The notes under the pieces are model-generated. The model was not told the origin of the DNA and did not search any database. It saw only the letters and a list, made by a program, of their open reading frames with translations. This document shows positions 19,022-27,336 of a stretch of 29,723 nt of DNA, piece by piece. The stretch comes from a virus. The stretch covers positions 1-29,723 of the IMG/VR virus record IMGVR_UViG_3300032181_000638, one strand, 5' to 3'. The position numbers and the translations under genes were made by a program. Positions within the stretch are counted from its first letter, which is position 1; each line of letters opens with the position of its first letter.

Positions 19022-20619
19022 TGTCAACAGTAAATAAATCTTTTTCTGCTCCTGGTATTGGTTCTTATGGTGTAACCATACCAAATAATTCTAGAAGTAT
19101 AAGTTTTTATGTTAGAGGTGCCCGAGGTGGTAGTGGTGGTGCCGATGCATCGGACAGTGGTGGCGGCGGTGGATCTGGAGCATATCAATACTTCTCTATA
19201 AAACCATCACAAGATTATAAAAATTATAGTGGAATTGCCTATCGTGGTGGTCCTGGTGGAAATGGTACAAATAACCAAGGTGGTGCTCCTGGTGGTGGAG
19301 GTGGTTTTGGCATGGCAAACGGTGGCGGTGGTGGTCCTGCTAGACCAGCACCTTATTCTGGTGGTGGAGGAGGCGGCGGAGGCGCTTCTGGATATGCTGC
19401 ATATTCCTATGGCAATTTGATATGTATCGGTGGATCTGGAGGTGGCGGTGGTGCTTCTCTTCAGCGTCCTGGCGGCGGTGGTGGTAATGCTGTTACTGCT
19501 GGTGGCACTGGTGGATTTGGTGTTAGTGGTGGCGGTGGCGGTGGATCCGCTGGTAGTGGAGATGGCGGAGGCGGCGGCGGAGGCGGCGGCGGGATCCCTG
19601 GTGGACCTGGCGGTGGTGTCGGTTCTGACAAAGGTGCTAACGCTGGTGGTGGCGGTGCTGGTGGATCTGCCTATAATGCTACCTATATTAATCCTGGTAG
19701 TGGTGGAGCAAGTTCTAACGGAGATGGAGCAGTTAGTATTGCTTGGACTGAAGTTTTTCCTGAAGTAAATTTTTTCACATATCAAGCATCGGGGAGTCCT
19801 AGTGGTGTTTATGGATACTCAACAGTTTTACAGTTTGGATATGCTGATTGTACAGTTGCTTACATTACAGATCAATTTGGTAATGTAACAAATGTTTTGG
19901 GATCATATACACTTTCGGTGTCTAGTTTACCACAATCAGATGCTGAAGCTGGACCATCACCAGCACAAAGAACTTATACTTTTACCGCTGGTATTCCAAG
20001 TAATCTTACTAATCTATCTGTTATTGTTGATATTTACAATGATAAGACTATCAATACTAGTAATTGGACGACAGCGTGGTCTGATTTAGAGCCTGGATTA
20101 CAAAATTTTACAGTTACTACCAATCTGACTGGTATTGATGCTCCTGTTCTTATTCAAGCACCAAATGATGGTGATGTTTTGTTCAGTAAGAATGGTGGAT
20201 CTACGTGGCAGGGTGTACTAGAGGCGAACGCAGGTAATAGTATAATGATGAGAACATCTGCTTTGTCATATAATACAGATTTCTTTGGGGTGGCAGAAAA
20301 TGCTACATATGGATTTACTAATACCAGGACAATTTATGTGACTGCTGGTACTGGATATGCTGCTAATTTTTCTTTAACCACTAAAGCTCCCATAATTAAA
20401 GAAATTATGGGAACACCAGGATTTGACGCTACCGACAATAATTATCCTTATGAAGATATTGATTTAATTGACAATGAGCCATTAATAAAAGAATATATTA
20501 TTACACCTCCTCTCAATGTAGATGATGTACAGATCGATGTGCCACTAAGGGTTGACAATGAAGATGTACAAGCACAGATAAATAGTGATGGTGTATGGCG
20601 AAATCTTACCGAGATCTAA
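19021..20619 (+). CDS. Glycine-rich adhesin-like tail protein (532 aa)
   Basis: The start overlaps the previous stop (TAATG, 19019-19023). Residues about 13-245 are among the most glycine-dense in the window, with repeated GGGGGG runs broken by short beta-like segments (YAAYSYGNLICIGGSGG). A polyglycine sandwich like that of T-even gp38 tips is plausible but unproven. The order then matches the 546-aa protein and the end of the 1915-aa protein: PEVNFFT and an Ig-like stretch, DLEPGLQNFTV, TGIDAPVLI, VLFSKNGGSTWQGV, LSYNTDFFG, FSLTTKAPIIKEI, and a C-terminal DVQAQINSDGVWRNL (Q517, N521, W526). It contains only Gly-rich, Ig-like and C-terminal modules, so it may be the minimal form of the family. 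Role inferred: tail-tip adhesin or exchangeable receptor-binding subunit. Confidence 0.78.
   Translation: MSTVNKSFSAPGIGSYGVTIPNNSRSISFYVRGARGGSGGADASDSGGGGGSGAYQYFSIKPSQDYKNYSGIAYRGGPGGNGTNNQGGAPGGGGGFGMANGGGGGPARPAPYSGGGGGGGGASGYAAYSYGNLICIGGSGGGGGASLQRPGGGGGNAVTAGGTGGFGVSGGGGGGSAGSGDGGGGGGGGGGIPGGPGGGVGSDKGANAGGGGAGGSAYNATYINPGSGGASSNGDGAVSIAWTEVFPEVNFFTYQASGSPSGVYGYSTVLQFGYADCTVAYITDQFGNVTNVLGSYTLSVSSLPQSDAEAGPSPAQRTYTFTAGIPSNLTNLSVIVDIYNDKTINTSNWTTAWSDLEPGLQNFTVTTNLTGIDAPVLIQAPNDGDVLFSKNGGSTWQGVLEANAGNSIMMRTSALSYNTDFFGVAENATYGFTNTRTIYVTAGTGYAANFSLTTKAPIIKEIMGTPGFDATDNNYPYEDIDLIDNEPLIKEYIITPPLNVDDVQIDVPLRVDNEDVQAQINSDGVWRNLTEI
19120..19720 (+). repeat. Long GGN-rich region in the 532-aa gene
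   Basis: At least eight GGN runs, the longest near 19561-19595, make this the most GC-rich stretch of the window. It encodes the glycine-rich domain and is a likely hotspot for in-frame length change or recombination with the other Gly-rich genes. Confidence 0.8.
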
Positions 20620-20620
20620 A

Positions 20621-20872
20621 ATGGCTTTTGAAAGAAGATACTTAACTAGAGAAGTGATCGTTATGGTCAATAGCAATCAGGTCAAGGTTGTCAAAGAAAT
20701 ACAATATGTTGTTGATGGGGAAATTCAACCACCTGGAGCTGCTAAAATTACTGATGTAAGATTTTACAGAAAGGACGGTAACGGGACATCTGAAGATGGT
20801 CAGCATCAACTTGTAGATGAGGATGCTATTACACAATCTATTATTAATAATTTTTGGAGTCAAATTGAATGA
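20621..20872 (+). CDS. Small protein of unknown function ending in the shared motif (83 aa)
   Basis: I place the start at ATG 20621 (MAFERRYLTR), 1 base after the previous stop. The same frame is open upstream and has an ATG at 20585, but that lies inside the preceding gene's well-supported 3' end. The protein has short strand-like stretches (VIVMVNSNQVKVVKEIQYVV), then DVRFYRKDGNG. It ends TQSIINNFWSQIE, which lines up with the INNQWRNLRE end of the 1915-aa protein (Q72, N76, N77, W79). I recognise no family. Its place between an adhesin-like gene and another motif-bearing mini-gene suggests an assembly or linker role, or a reduced paralogue. It overlaps the next gene by 4 bases (ATGA). Confidence 0.7.
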   Translation: MAFERRYLTREVIVMVNSNQVKVVKEIQYVVDGEIQPPGAAKITDVRFYRKDGNGTSEDGQHQLVDEDAITQSIINNFWSQIE

Positions 20873-21054
20873 GAAACGATTCTTTTCCCGTTGTTAATGA
20901 CCTGAAACCAGATGAGTTTTATAAGTCAAAAAAATTTGAGGTGACAGAGGATGGTGAGATCACTTCCGATGAACCAATTCAAGTCAGGATTAATAATGGA
21001 CCTTGGGTTAATGTTAGACCTTCACAGCTAAATACTAACAAGAATAGTCAGTAA
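20869..21054 (+). CDS. Mini-protein made largely of the shared C-terminal module (61 aa)
   Basis: The start overlaps the previous stop (ATGA, 20869-20872), with a GGAG at 20856-20859 nine bases upstream. Residues 31-50 read EITSDEPIQVRINNGPWVNV plus R, closely matching the last residues of the 1915-aa protein (EITSDDPNVQAYINNQWRNL). The key positions are Q38, N42, N43 and W46. The first 30 residues (NDLKPDEFYKSKKFEV) are charged with no recognised domain; the last 11 are polar. It could be a free docking or capping module, or the remnant of an adhesin gene that lost its 5' part. Tight coupling and an intact frame favour a working gene. The stop lies 9 bases before the next ATG. Confidence 0.68.
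   Translation: MRNDSFPVVNDLKPDEFYKSKKFEVTEDGEITSDEPIQVRINNGPWVNVRPSQLNTNKNSQ
21028..21034 (+). promoter_or_regulatory. Late-promoter-like motif CTAAATA before the 2090-aa gene
   Basis: The same 7-mer as at 27333 lies within the 3' end of the 61-aa gene, 29 bases before the ATG at 21064. The paired placement before two gene starts suggests internal late promoters, but chance is not excluded. Confidence 0.35.
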
Positions 21055-21063
21055 TTGTAGGCC

Positions 21064-24000
21064 ATGCCTTTTGCAAGCGACCCCGTATACGTAGGTTCTG
21101 GGGATCAAATTCAGCTAAGATATCCAACACCAAGTACTTGGAATACTACAGTAACTGTCAATGTTAAAATTGGTACAGGATCTGATCCTGACGGCGTAAC
21201 ATTCTCTACAAAAGTTCCTGATGCAGTGCCAGATTCTTTTGCTGTTGCGCCACAGCAAGGATATGCTTCAGAATGGGCAGGAACAACGTCTGGAAGTACT
21301 CCCACTGGATTGGGAACTTTACTGTCCACTTTTTTGCCTAGTAATACATACTATTCTCCATTAATTAACCTAGATGGGTTTGAGATTCCACTAAAAGCAT
21401 CTATATCAGCTACATCCGAAGGACCTAAAACTGCTGCTGGTGGTGAAGCAAACAATACAGCTCAGTTTAGAGTTTGGCGAAATGGCAGTTTTGCTACAAC
21501 GTGGATTTCATCTTTAGATGCTTCTCTAACCGATATGTCTTCAGGTGTTCAACCTGGAGATAAAATTCAGTTGAAATGTACTGTTCCAGCAGCATATGCT
21601 ACATTCCAGAGTGTTACCTTTACGGTAACTGATGATGGAATGACTGGTAAAACATGGGTCACCGATCCGCCCCAGTCTTCCGCCACGTGGAATTTTACCA
21701 GTAGAGCACAAGATCAAACAATTTCTTCCTTCCAATTTACTGACGTAGTAGATTCTCTTCCATCTGGAGAACAAGATGAAAGTGGAACTAGTGGACCTGA
21801 TTATTATTATTTCTCAAAAACTATTGCCGAGAGACCAATATCATCTTCGTCTTCTAATGGTATTGACTTTGATGCCGTTCTTAGATGTACTACAACTTCC
21901 AACATAGATGTGTTGAAAGATATTAATGGTAGTGTGGATGAGTCTAATGTAGGTAGTCAAAGTGGATGGACTAAAGATACTGACAGCACAGTTGTTGCTG
22001 GTGATACTTTATGGTTCAGGATTGCTAATGGCGGTACATGGACCACAAAAACTACAGGAACAGTAACTGTTTTTGGTGAACCAGATACATCATACAGCAG
22101 ATCGGGCACTACTTATTATAATATTCCCAATGGATCTTATGGTTCTGGTCTTTATGCTGTAACACAAACATCAGGAACGTTATCTAGAAATTGGCAGGTC
22201 TGGACTGAGGTAGATAGATATCCAGATGATATTACTGCTTCTCCGATATACACATATGGTATTAAATTTAAGATTGTTGAGTTTGGTGGTGGTGGATATA
22301 GTTTAAACACAGTTTATGATACTGAAACTATTTCTGGTGGTGGATCTGGATTAGAAATTCAATTGACTGCTGGTGGTGCTGTCAATGATAGACCTTCATA
22401 TGTTGATGCTGGATATACTTACAGTGATGATGAGGGGGCAAAAGATAATATTTTTGTAGTAGATGCTGGGTATGGTTATAATATTGGTGATCAACTGTGG
22501 GTGAATGGTAATACAACAGGCACTGCTAATAGAGCTAAACTTGAAGTATTAGAATATCAAAGAGTTTATGCCACTGGTCTTAACAATACTTCTGCTATAG
22601 CAGAATCTGGATTCATGTATTATGCTGATATGAATATCAGTGGACTTGGAACTGAATATGCTAATAATTCTTATAGTGATCTAAATTCTGGTGCTACTAA
22701 TTTAGGCAGAACACCAGCATTGACAAATACATATGCTAATCAATTAGCAGCAAGTAGTTATACAAATGGACAAGGAGTTACTACACCTAGAGCTGTAACT
22801 ATTATTGCTTCAGTTATTGCTGGTATCACTGGAGCAAAAATTAGAAAGAATAATACTGGTACATGGGTCAATTCTTTAACAGTTGGAAACGGTGATCTCC
22901 TCAACTTAAAGATGCCAGCAGATTTTAACTATAGTCAAGTTAAAAGTGCTACAGTAGAATTGCTGGGTCCACCAACAGCTCCAGATGGATATAATCTACC
23001 AACTAACATGGCTGGTAGTGGTGGTAAATCTCCTAGTTATACGAATAGACAGACTAGCATTACATTAACGACTAGAAATCCTAGGAGACTCCCTTATCCT
23101 TTCCATGTTTCTCCAGTATTCCGTGCCGAACCATTAGAAATTGTTAAGAGAGAAGTTGAAATTGATGGATTAGATCCTGGTCAATCTATCTTGGTTGAGA
23201 CTACACCTGGAGGCAATACTTCTGGCACTGGTGGAGTATCTAAAATTGAAGATGGTGCCTATGGGGCAGCATTAACATACAACACTGGAGATAAGTTATT
23301 TGTTAAATTAGAAGCTTCTTCTACTTCCAGTGCTTTGAGAACATATGGATATAGATTCAGAAATACAAGCACTGGGGAAATTGTTAATGATAGTTTCTAT
23401 GTGTTTACCAAACAATACGATGAAACTATAGGTGAAGCGCCTTTCAAAGAATATTATGGAAATGATGGCGCTTATATTGATGTAGAAATTCCTGGTTTTG
23501 CTCAAGGTGAAGTATACATTACACTTGCTGGTGCTGGTGGTGGTAATGGTGGATGTGATGCTCCTAATTCTGAAGGAGGATTTGGTGGATCTGGAAATGT
23601 TCTGAAAGTTAAGTGCTCATTTACTGATGATGATTGGCCTGATGAGTTTTTGGGTGTTCCACAGAGATTCCTTAGAATTTATCCTGCTACTGCTGGTGAA
23701 GATGGTACTAACTTTGCTTCTGGTGGAGCAGGTGGAGCAGGTGGATGGGGATATGCTGAAGGTGGAAACGGCGGAAACGCTGGAGTTGGAACTGTCAGTG
23801 AACCTAATGATCGCTCTGGTGGCGGTGGTGGTGGCGGCGGTGCTACCGCTGTTACTATTAGACCAGCTGGTGGTGGTGCTGGATTTGGCACATTAATTGC
23901 TTTCGCTGGTGGTGGCGGTGGTGCTGGTGGTGCTGGTAACGATACCTTGCCTGCCAGTGACAATCAACACGGTAACTTTGATGGACACGGATCGTTGAAT

Positions 24001-27000
24001 CCTAATGGTTCTGGATCTGGAACTATTAACCTAAGCTATGCTGGTGACGATGGTCAAAATAATCCTGGAGCTGGTGGTGGTGCTGGAGGCGGTGGCGGTG
24101 GTTATTCTGGAAATGCTGGTACTGTTGTTCCTTCTCCAGATAGTTTAACTAATACTGATTTGGATGGTTTAGCAGGATTTGGTGGCGGTGCTTACTATAA
24201 TGCTGATTATGCTGAACTTGTACAACCTTACAACGGAGCACTATCAGGTAGAGGTGGAGCACCTGGACAAAATGGAATAATTATATTTGAATATGATAAC
24301 CAAGATATTGATCCTATTCTTCTTGGTTCATATAGTGCAAAAACTGGTGATATCAATGACATTGTTTATTCTGATGAGGTTGTACAAGTAACAGATATTA
24401 CTGGTACTATTACTGTTGACGTAACATCAGAAAATGGATTCTTCGAAGCTGGTATTTGTGTCCCAGATAATCCATCAGATCCACTCACTACGTTTACATG
24501 TGATCCAGCTTCTTATGGTTCTAGTATTAATGTCACTAACAATCAATATGTTGGGGCAAAGGTAACTACAGGAACAAAGTATGCCTTCCCATACAATGGT
24601 ACATTTAATTTTGGTCCCAAATCTTTAGGGTGGACAGTAACTACTGGTGAAGCACCAATTACGTTACCAGGACCTCTTGTCTTTACAAACGTAGATGATA
24701 GACCAACAAATACTGTCATTTATAGTAATATCCAATATATTACCCAGGTTAATGTTCCTATTGACATTGTTCTTGGTGGTGATAGTAGCACGGAGGTCAG
24801 TATTAATGGCGGACCGTGGACTGGATTTAGTACTATTGGCGAAGTTGTTGGACAAGCAGCACCTACCGAAAGTATTCAATTGAGAGTAACATCGTCCAGT
24901 GCTTTCGAAACTCCTGTCACATCTACAATTAAAGCAGGATCTGGAGATACGGTATCGTGGACAGTTGAGACTGAGAAGGAGGGATTGAATTTTCCAGATC
25001 CCATATATACTTTCCAACCAAAACCTAACCGAGGATTAGAAGAAAAGGTCATAAGCAACTCGATTGAGATTCTTGGCATTGATGAACCAATTGATTTCAT
25101 TGTTGATAATGATCCATTGGAGGATGCTCCTGAAGTTAGTGCCACTGCTCAAGTAGCAAGGGTTTATAAGAATCTAGTCTTACAAGATACTGAACCAGAT
25201 GGAACGACATCAATTACAGTAGTTGAAGGCGATAGAATCTATTTGGAATATACAACTACCGATGTAATTGGAGAACAAAGATATTTCAGAACTAGAGCAG
25301 GTCTTGCCACTTCTACTCTAGGATATTATGAAACTGACTGGTTAGTTGGAACAGCTGGAACTTTTGGTGAGACGCCAACAAAGTTTAATTTCCAAACTGT
25401 ATATGTTGCTGCTGGACAATATGGACAGTCGGTAGAAGAAATTACTATTTCTGGATTAGCTAATAATCTTGATGTTGCGGTCAATACATTTGCTGGGTTA
25501 CAAGTACAGATTAAAAACTCTGTTTCTGATCCATGGCCATCTACTTGGCAAGAATCACCAGCACCTAGTACTGGACTCACAGTTGAAAACGGAAATGTTT
25601 TACGAGTTAGATTGTTAGCGTCATCTTTCCCTGGAGTTCCTAAGAGTGGTGCTATTTCAGTTGGAAACTACAGCACATCTTTTACTGTACAAGCGTTAGC
25701 TAATGTTCAGGATCCTATTGAGGGTCAGTGGTATAGTTCTATTCAACCAGTTGGTTATCAACCAAAGAGTGATGGAACTTCTGTATTAAATCCAATAACT
25801 ATGGGTGATTATGCTACTTACGATCAGGTGAGACGTAATACAAAATATGATGGATTGCCTGTTGGTTCTATGATACCAGTATTCCAAGATGGAACTGAAG
25901 ATGATGGGTGGGGAAATATCAATGGTGACACAACATCAAGATTCCCTGGATGGGTATATTGTAATGGTCAATCTTATAATACAGAACAGTATCCATTACT
26001 ATTTGCTGTAATTGGCACTACATATGGTGCTGAGCAAGTAACTCCAGAACAACTCAACTTTAATGTACCTGACATGAGAAATAGGTACATTAAGGGCACT
26101 GGTCCTATTGATGGCACACAGTTGTCATCTCCAGCATTGGCTCCACAATACTTACCTAACAAAGCACCTGGAAGTGTTGGTTTTGATCAACCTGGAGCAA
26201 CAGGTGGTATGTGGTTTGTTGATACTGTAGGTGATCCTGGAACTGGAGAATTGGAACAAGTTGAGACACCTGCTGAGGGAGAACCACCATTGGAGTCTCA
26301 GTTCTTTGGTATTGCTACGATCCAGACAACTGGTTATAATGATGTTACAGGTATTATTGACTTTAAAACTAGTGGAGAATGTGGTCTAGATGTTCAGTTA
26401 AAAGAACTGAAACTATACGATATGGCATCTCATACCCATAACGTTATCATTGGTCAAGCTGATATTGGTGATACTAAACCATTTATTTTCTGGGGACAAG
26501 AAGGTGGATGGAAAGGAGCATTTGATGTTCAATCTGCCGTTGGTAATGTTTCTGGTTCTAGTGGACCATACCAAGGTTCAAGGTCTGGTATTATTAACAT
26601 GTGGGGATATCCAGTTGCTCCTACTAAGGTAACTGTTCCCGCAACTGATTATCTTCCCGCTTCGGCAGCATGTAGCAGTAAAGGCGCATCTGAATGGTAT
26701 GCTGGAGATAGTAGTGTAACACCATGGGTTGAAGAAACATCTGAAAGTAGTGACTCTGGATATCTTGGAGTTAATACAGTTGCTGGTCGTTCATCACAGG
26801 AGTTTAATGTAGGTTCCCTTGCTCCTTATCTACCAACAATTAACAAATATATTGACATTGAATTTGCTGGTCATGGTGGATATGGTCAACAAGCAGTTGA
26901 TGGATCTAGTAAGGAACTATGGAAACACTTTGGTGCCTTTGATATTCCTAGAAGACAAACATTCTTTAAACAATATAAACCTGCTGAAGGTATTAAGCAT

Positions 27001-27336
27001 GGTCACTATCTATCCACATCAGCATTCCCAAATATTTCTACTGATGATGGTGGATTGGGTCAACTATATGCTTTTGGTAATGTTTCTGGTGGTGGTACTG
27101 CCAACACTGCTCTAGAGACTCATGTTGCTAATCTAGGATCTGCTGGTATTCCTGTTGGCGAGACTGTTGAATTATTGTTCAATCATGATGCTGATATTGG
27201 AATGGTTGTTCTTCCTGGAACATTTACATTGAGTGCTTCTAAGCAACTGATTCCCGAGGCAGCATTTGCTCCTCAAGATAAAGTGGCGGTTATGTCTCCT
27301 TATACTTGGGCGAAGTGGATGATCAAGGCGTACTAA
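21064..27336 (+). CDS. Giant tail protein: tandem Ig-like domains, glycine-rich domain, C-terminal tail collar domain (2090 aa)
   Basis: Eight or nine degenerate Ig-like units can be seen. They follow a loose pattern: a strand with (I/V)xG, then a Trp-containing loop (STEVSINGGPWTGF; GAKIRKNNTGTWVNSL), then GD-x-(I/L)-x-(L/V) (VQPGDKIQLKC, VGNGDLLNLKM, VEGDRIYLEY), ending in a FTV- or WTV-type strand. Residues about 400-500 hold a GYGYNIGDQLWVNG module shared with the 640-aa protein. Residues about 799-1080 are glycine-rich (AGAGGGNGG, GGGGGGGGATAVTI) and end NGIIIFEYD. Residues about 1597-1690 are a tail collar domain (PVGSMIPVFQDG, GWVYCNGQSY, YPLLFAVIGTTYG, NVPDMRNRYIKG). HxH pairs lie at 1790-1792 and 1979-1981, and the end is TWAKWMIKAY. 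It joins features of its collar and Gly-rich neighbours in one chain. A candidate late promoter lies just upstream. Likely a long adhesin or fibre with a gp12-like tip. Confidence 0.85.
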   Translation: MPFASDPVYVGSGDQIQLRYPTPSTWNTTVTVNVKIGTGSDPDGVTFSTKVPDAVPDSFAVAPQQGYASEWAGTTSGSTPTGLGTLLSTFLPSNTYYSPLINLDGFEIPLKASISATSEGPKTAAGGEANNTAQFRVWRNGSFATTWISSLDASLTDMSSGVQPGDKIQLKCTVPAAYATFQSVTFTVTDDGMTGKTWVTDPPQSSATWNFTSRAQDQTISSFQFTDVVDSLPSGEQDESGTSGPDYYYFSKTIAERPISSSSSNGIDFDAVLRCTTTSNIDVLKDINGSVDESNVGSQSGWTKDTDSTVVAGDTLWFRIANGGTWTTKTTGTVTVFGEPDTSYSRSGTTYYNIPNGSYGSGLYAVTQTSGTLSRNWQVWTEVDRYPDDITASPIYTYGIKFKIVEFGGGGYSLNTVYDTETISGGGSGLEIQLTAGGAVNDRPSYVDAGYTYSDDEGAKDNIFVVDAGYGYNIGDQLWVNGNTTGTANRAKLEVLEYQRVYATGLNNTSAIAESGFMYYADMNISGLGTEYANNSYSDLNSGATNLGRTPALTNTYANQLAASSYTNGQGVTTPRAVTIIASVIAGITGAKIRKNNTGTWVNSLTVGNGDLLNLKMPADFNYSQVKSATVELLGPPTAPDGYNLPTNMAGSGGKSPSYTNRQTSITLTTRNPRRLPYPFHVSPVFRAEPLEIVKREVEIDGLDPGQSILVETTPGGNTSGTGGVSKIEDGAYGAALTYNTGDKLFVKLEASSTSSALRTYGYRFRNTSTGEIVNDSFYVFTKQYDETIGEAPFKEYYGNDGAYIDVEIPGFAQGEVYITLAGAGGGNGGCDAPNSEGGFGGSGNVLKVKCSFTDDDWPDEFLGVPQRFLRIYPATAGEDGTNFASGGAGGAGGWGYAEGGNGGNAGVGTVSEPNDRSGGGGGGGGATAVTIRPAGGGAGFGTLIAFAGGGGGAGGAGNDTLPASDNQHGNFDGHGSLNPNGSGSGTINLSYAGDDGQNNPGAGGGAGGGGGGYSGNAGTVVPSPDSLTNTDLDGLAGFGGGAYYNADYAELVQPYNGALSGRGGAPGQNGIIIFEYDNQDIDPILLGSYSAKTGDINDIVYSDEVVQVTDITGTITVDVTSENGFFEAGICVPDNPSDPLTTFTCDPASYGSSINVTNNQYVGAKVTTGTKYAFPYNGTFNFGPKSLGWTVTTGEAPITLPGPLVFTNVDDRPTNTVIYSNIQYITQVNVPIDIVLGGDSSTEVSINGGPWTGFSTIGEVVGQAAPTESIQLRVTSSSAFETPVTSTIKAGSGDTVSWTVETEKEGLNFPDPIYTFQPKPNRGLEEKVISNSIEILGIDEPIDFIVDNDPLEDAPEVSATAQVARVYKNLVLQDTEPDGTTSITVVEGDRIYLEYTTTDVIGEQRYFRTRAGLATSTLGYYETDWLVGTAGTFGETPTKFNFQTVYVAAGQYGQSVEEITISGLANNLDVAVNTFAGLQVQIKNSVSDPWPSTWQESPAPSTGLTVENGNVLRVRLLASSFPGVPKSGAISVGNYSTSFTVQALANVQDPIEGQWYSSIQPVGYQPKSDGTSVLNPITMGDYATYDQVRRNTKYDGLPVGSMIPVFQDGTEDDGWGNINGDTTSRFPGWVYCNGQSYNTEQYPLLFAVIGTTYGAEQVTPEQLNFNVPDMRNRYIKGTGPIDGTQLSSPALAPQYLPNKAPGSVGFDQPGATGGMWFVDTVGDPGTGELEQVETPAEGEPPLESQFFGIATIQTTGYNDVTGIIDFKTSGECGLDVQLKELKLYDMASHTHNVIIGQADIGDTKPFIFWGQEGGWKGAFDVQSAVGNVSGSSGPYQGSRSGIINMWGYPVAPTKVTVPATDYLPASAACSSKGASEWYAGDSSVTPWVEETSESSDSGYLGVNTVAGRSSQEFNVGSLAPYLPTINKYIDIEFAGHGGYGQQAVDGSSKELWKHFGAFDIPRRQTFFKQYKPAEGIKHGHYLSTSAFPNISTDDGGLGQLYAFGNVSGGGTANTALETHVANLGSAGIPVGETVELLFNHDADIGMVVLPGTFTLSASKQLIPEAAFAPQDKVAVMSPYTWAKWMIKAY
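23710..24110 (+). repeat. GGN-rich tracts in the 2090-aa gene
   Basis: GGN runs at about 23818-23844, 23908-23938 and 24075-24104 encode the glycine-rich domain. The opposite strand shows a Pro/Ala-rich open frame here only because GGN reads as CCN-type codons. Confidence 0.78.

Noticed and set aside
19207-19785. 192-codon Ser/Thr-rich open frame on the - strand
   Set aside because: It mirrors the glycine-rich part of the 532-aa gene; composition is an artefact of GGN codons and there is no ribosome binding site or family motif.
20585-20620. Upstream ATG as the start of the 83-aa protein
   Set aside because: It would overlap the conserved C-terminal motif of the 532-aa gene by 35 bases; ATG 20621 directly after that stop fits the spacing of the other genes.
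23679-23963. Pro/Ala-rich open frame on the - strand
   Set aside because: It is the reverse reading of the GGN glycine tract in the 2090-aa gene.
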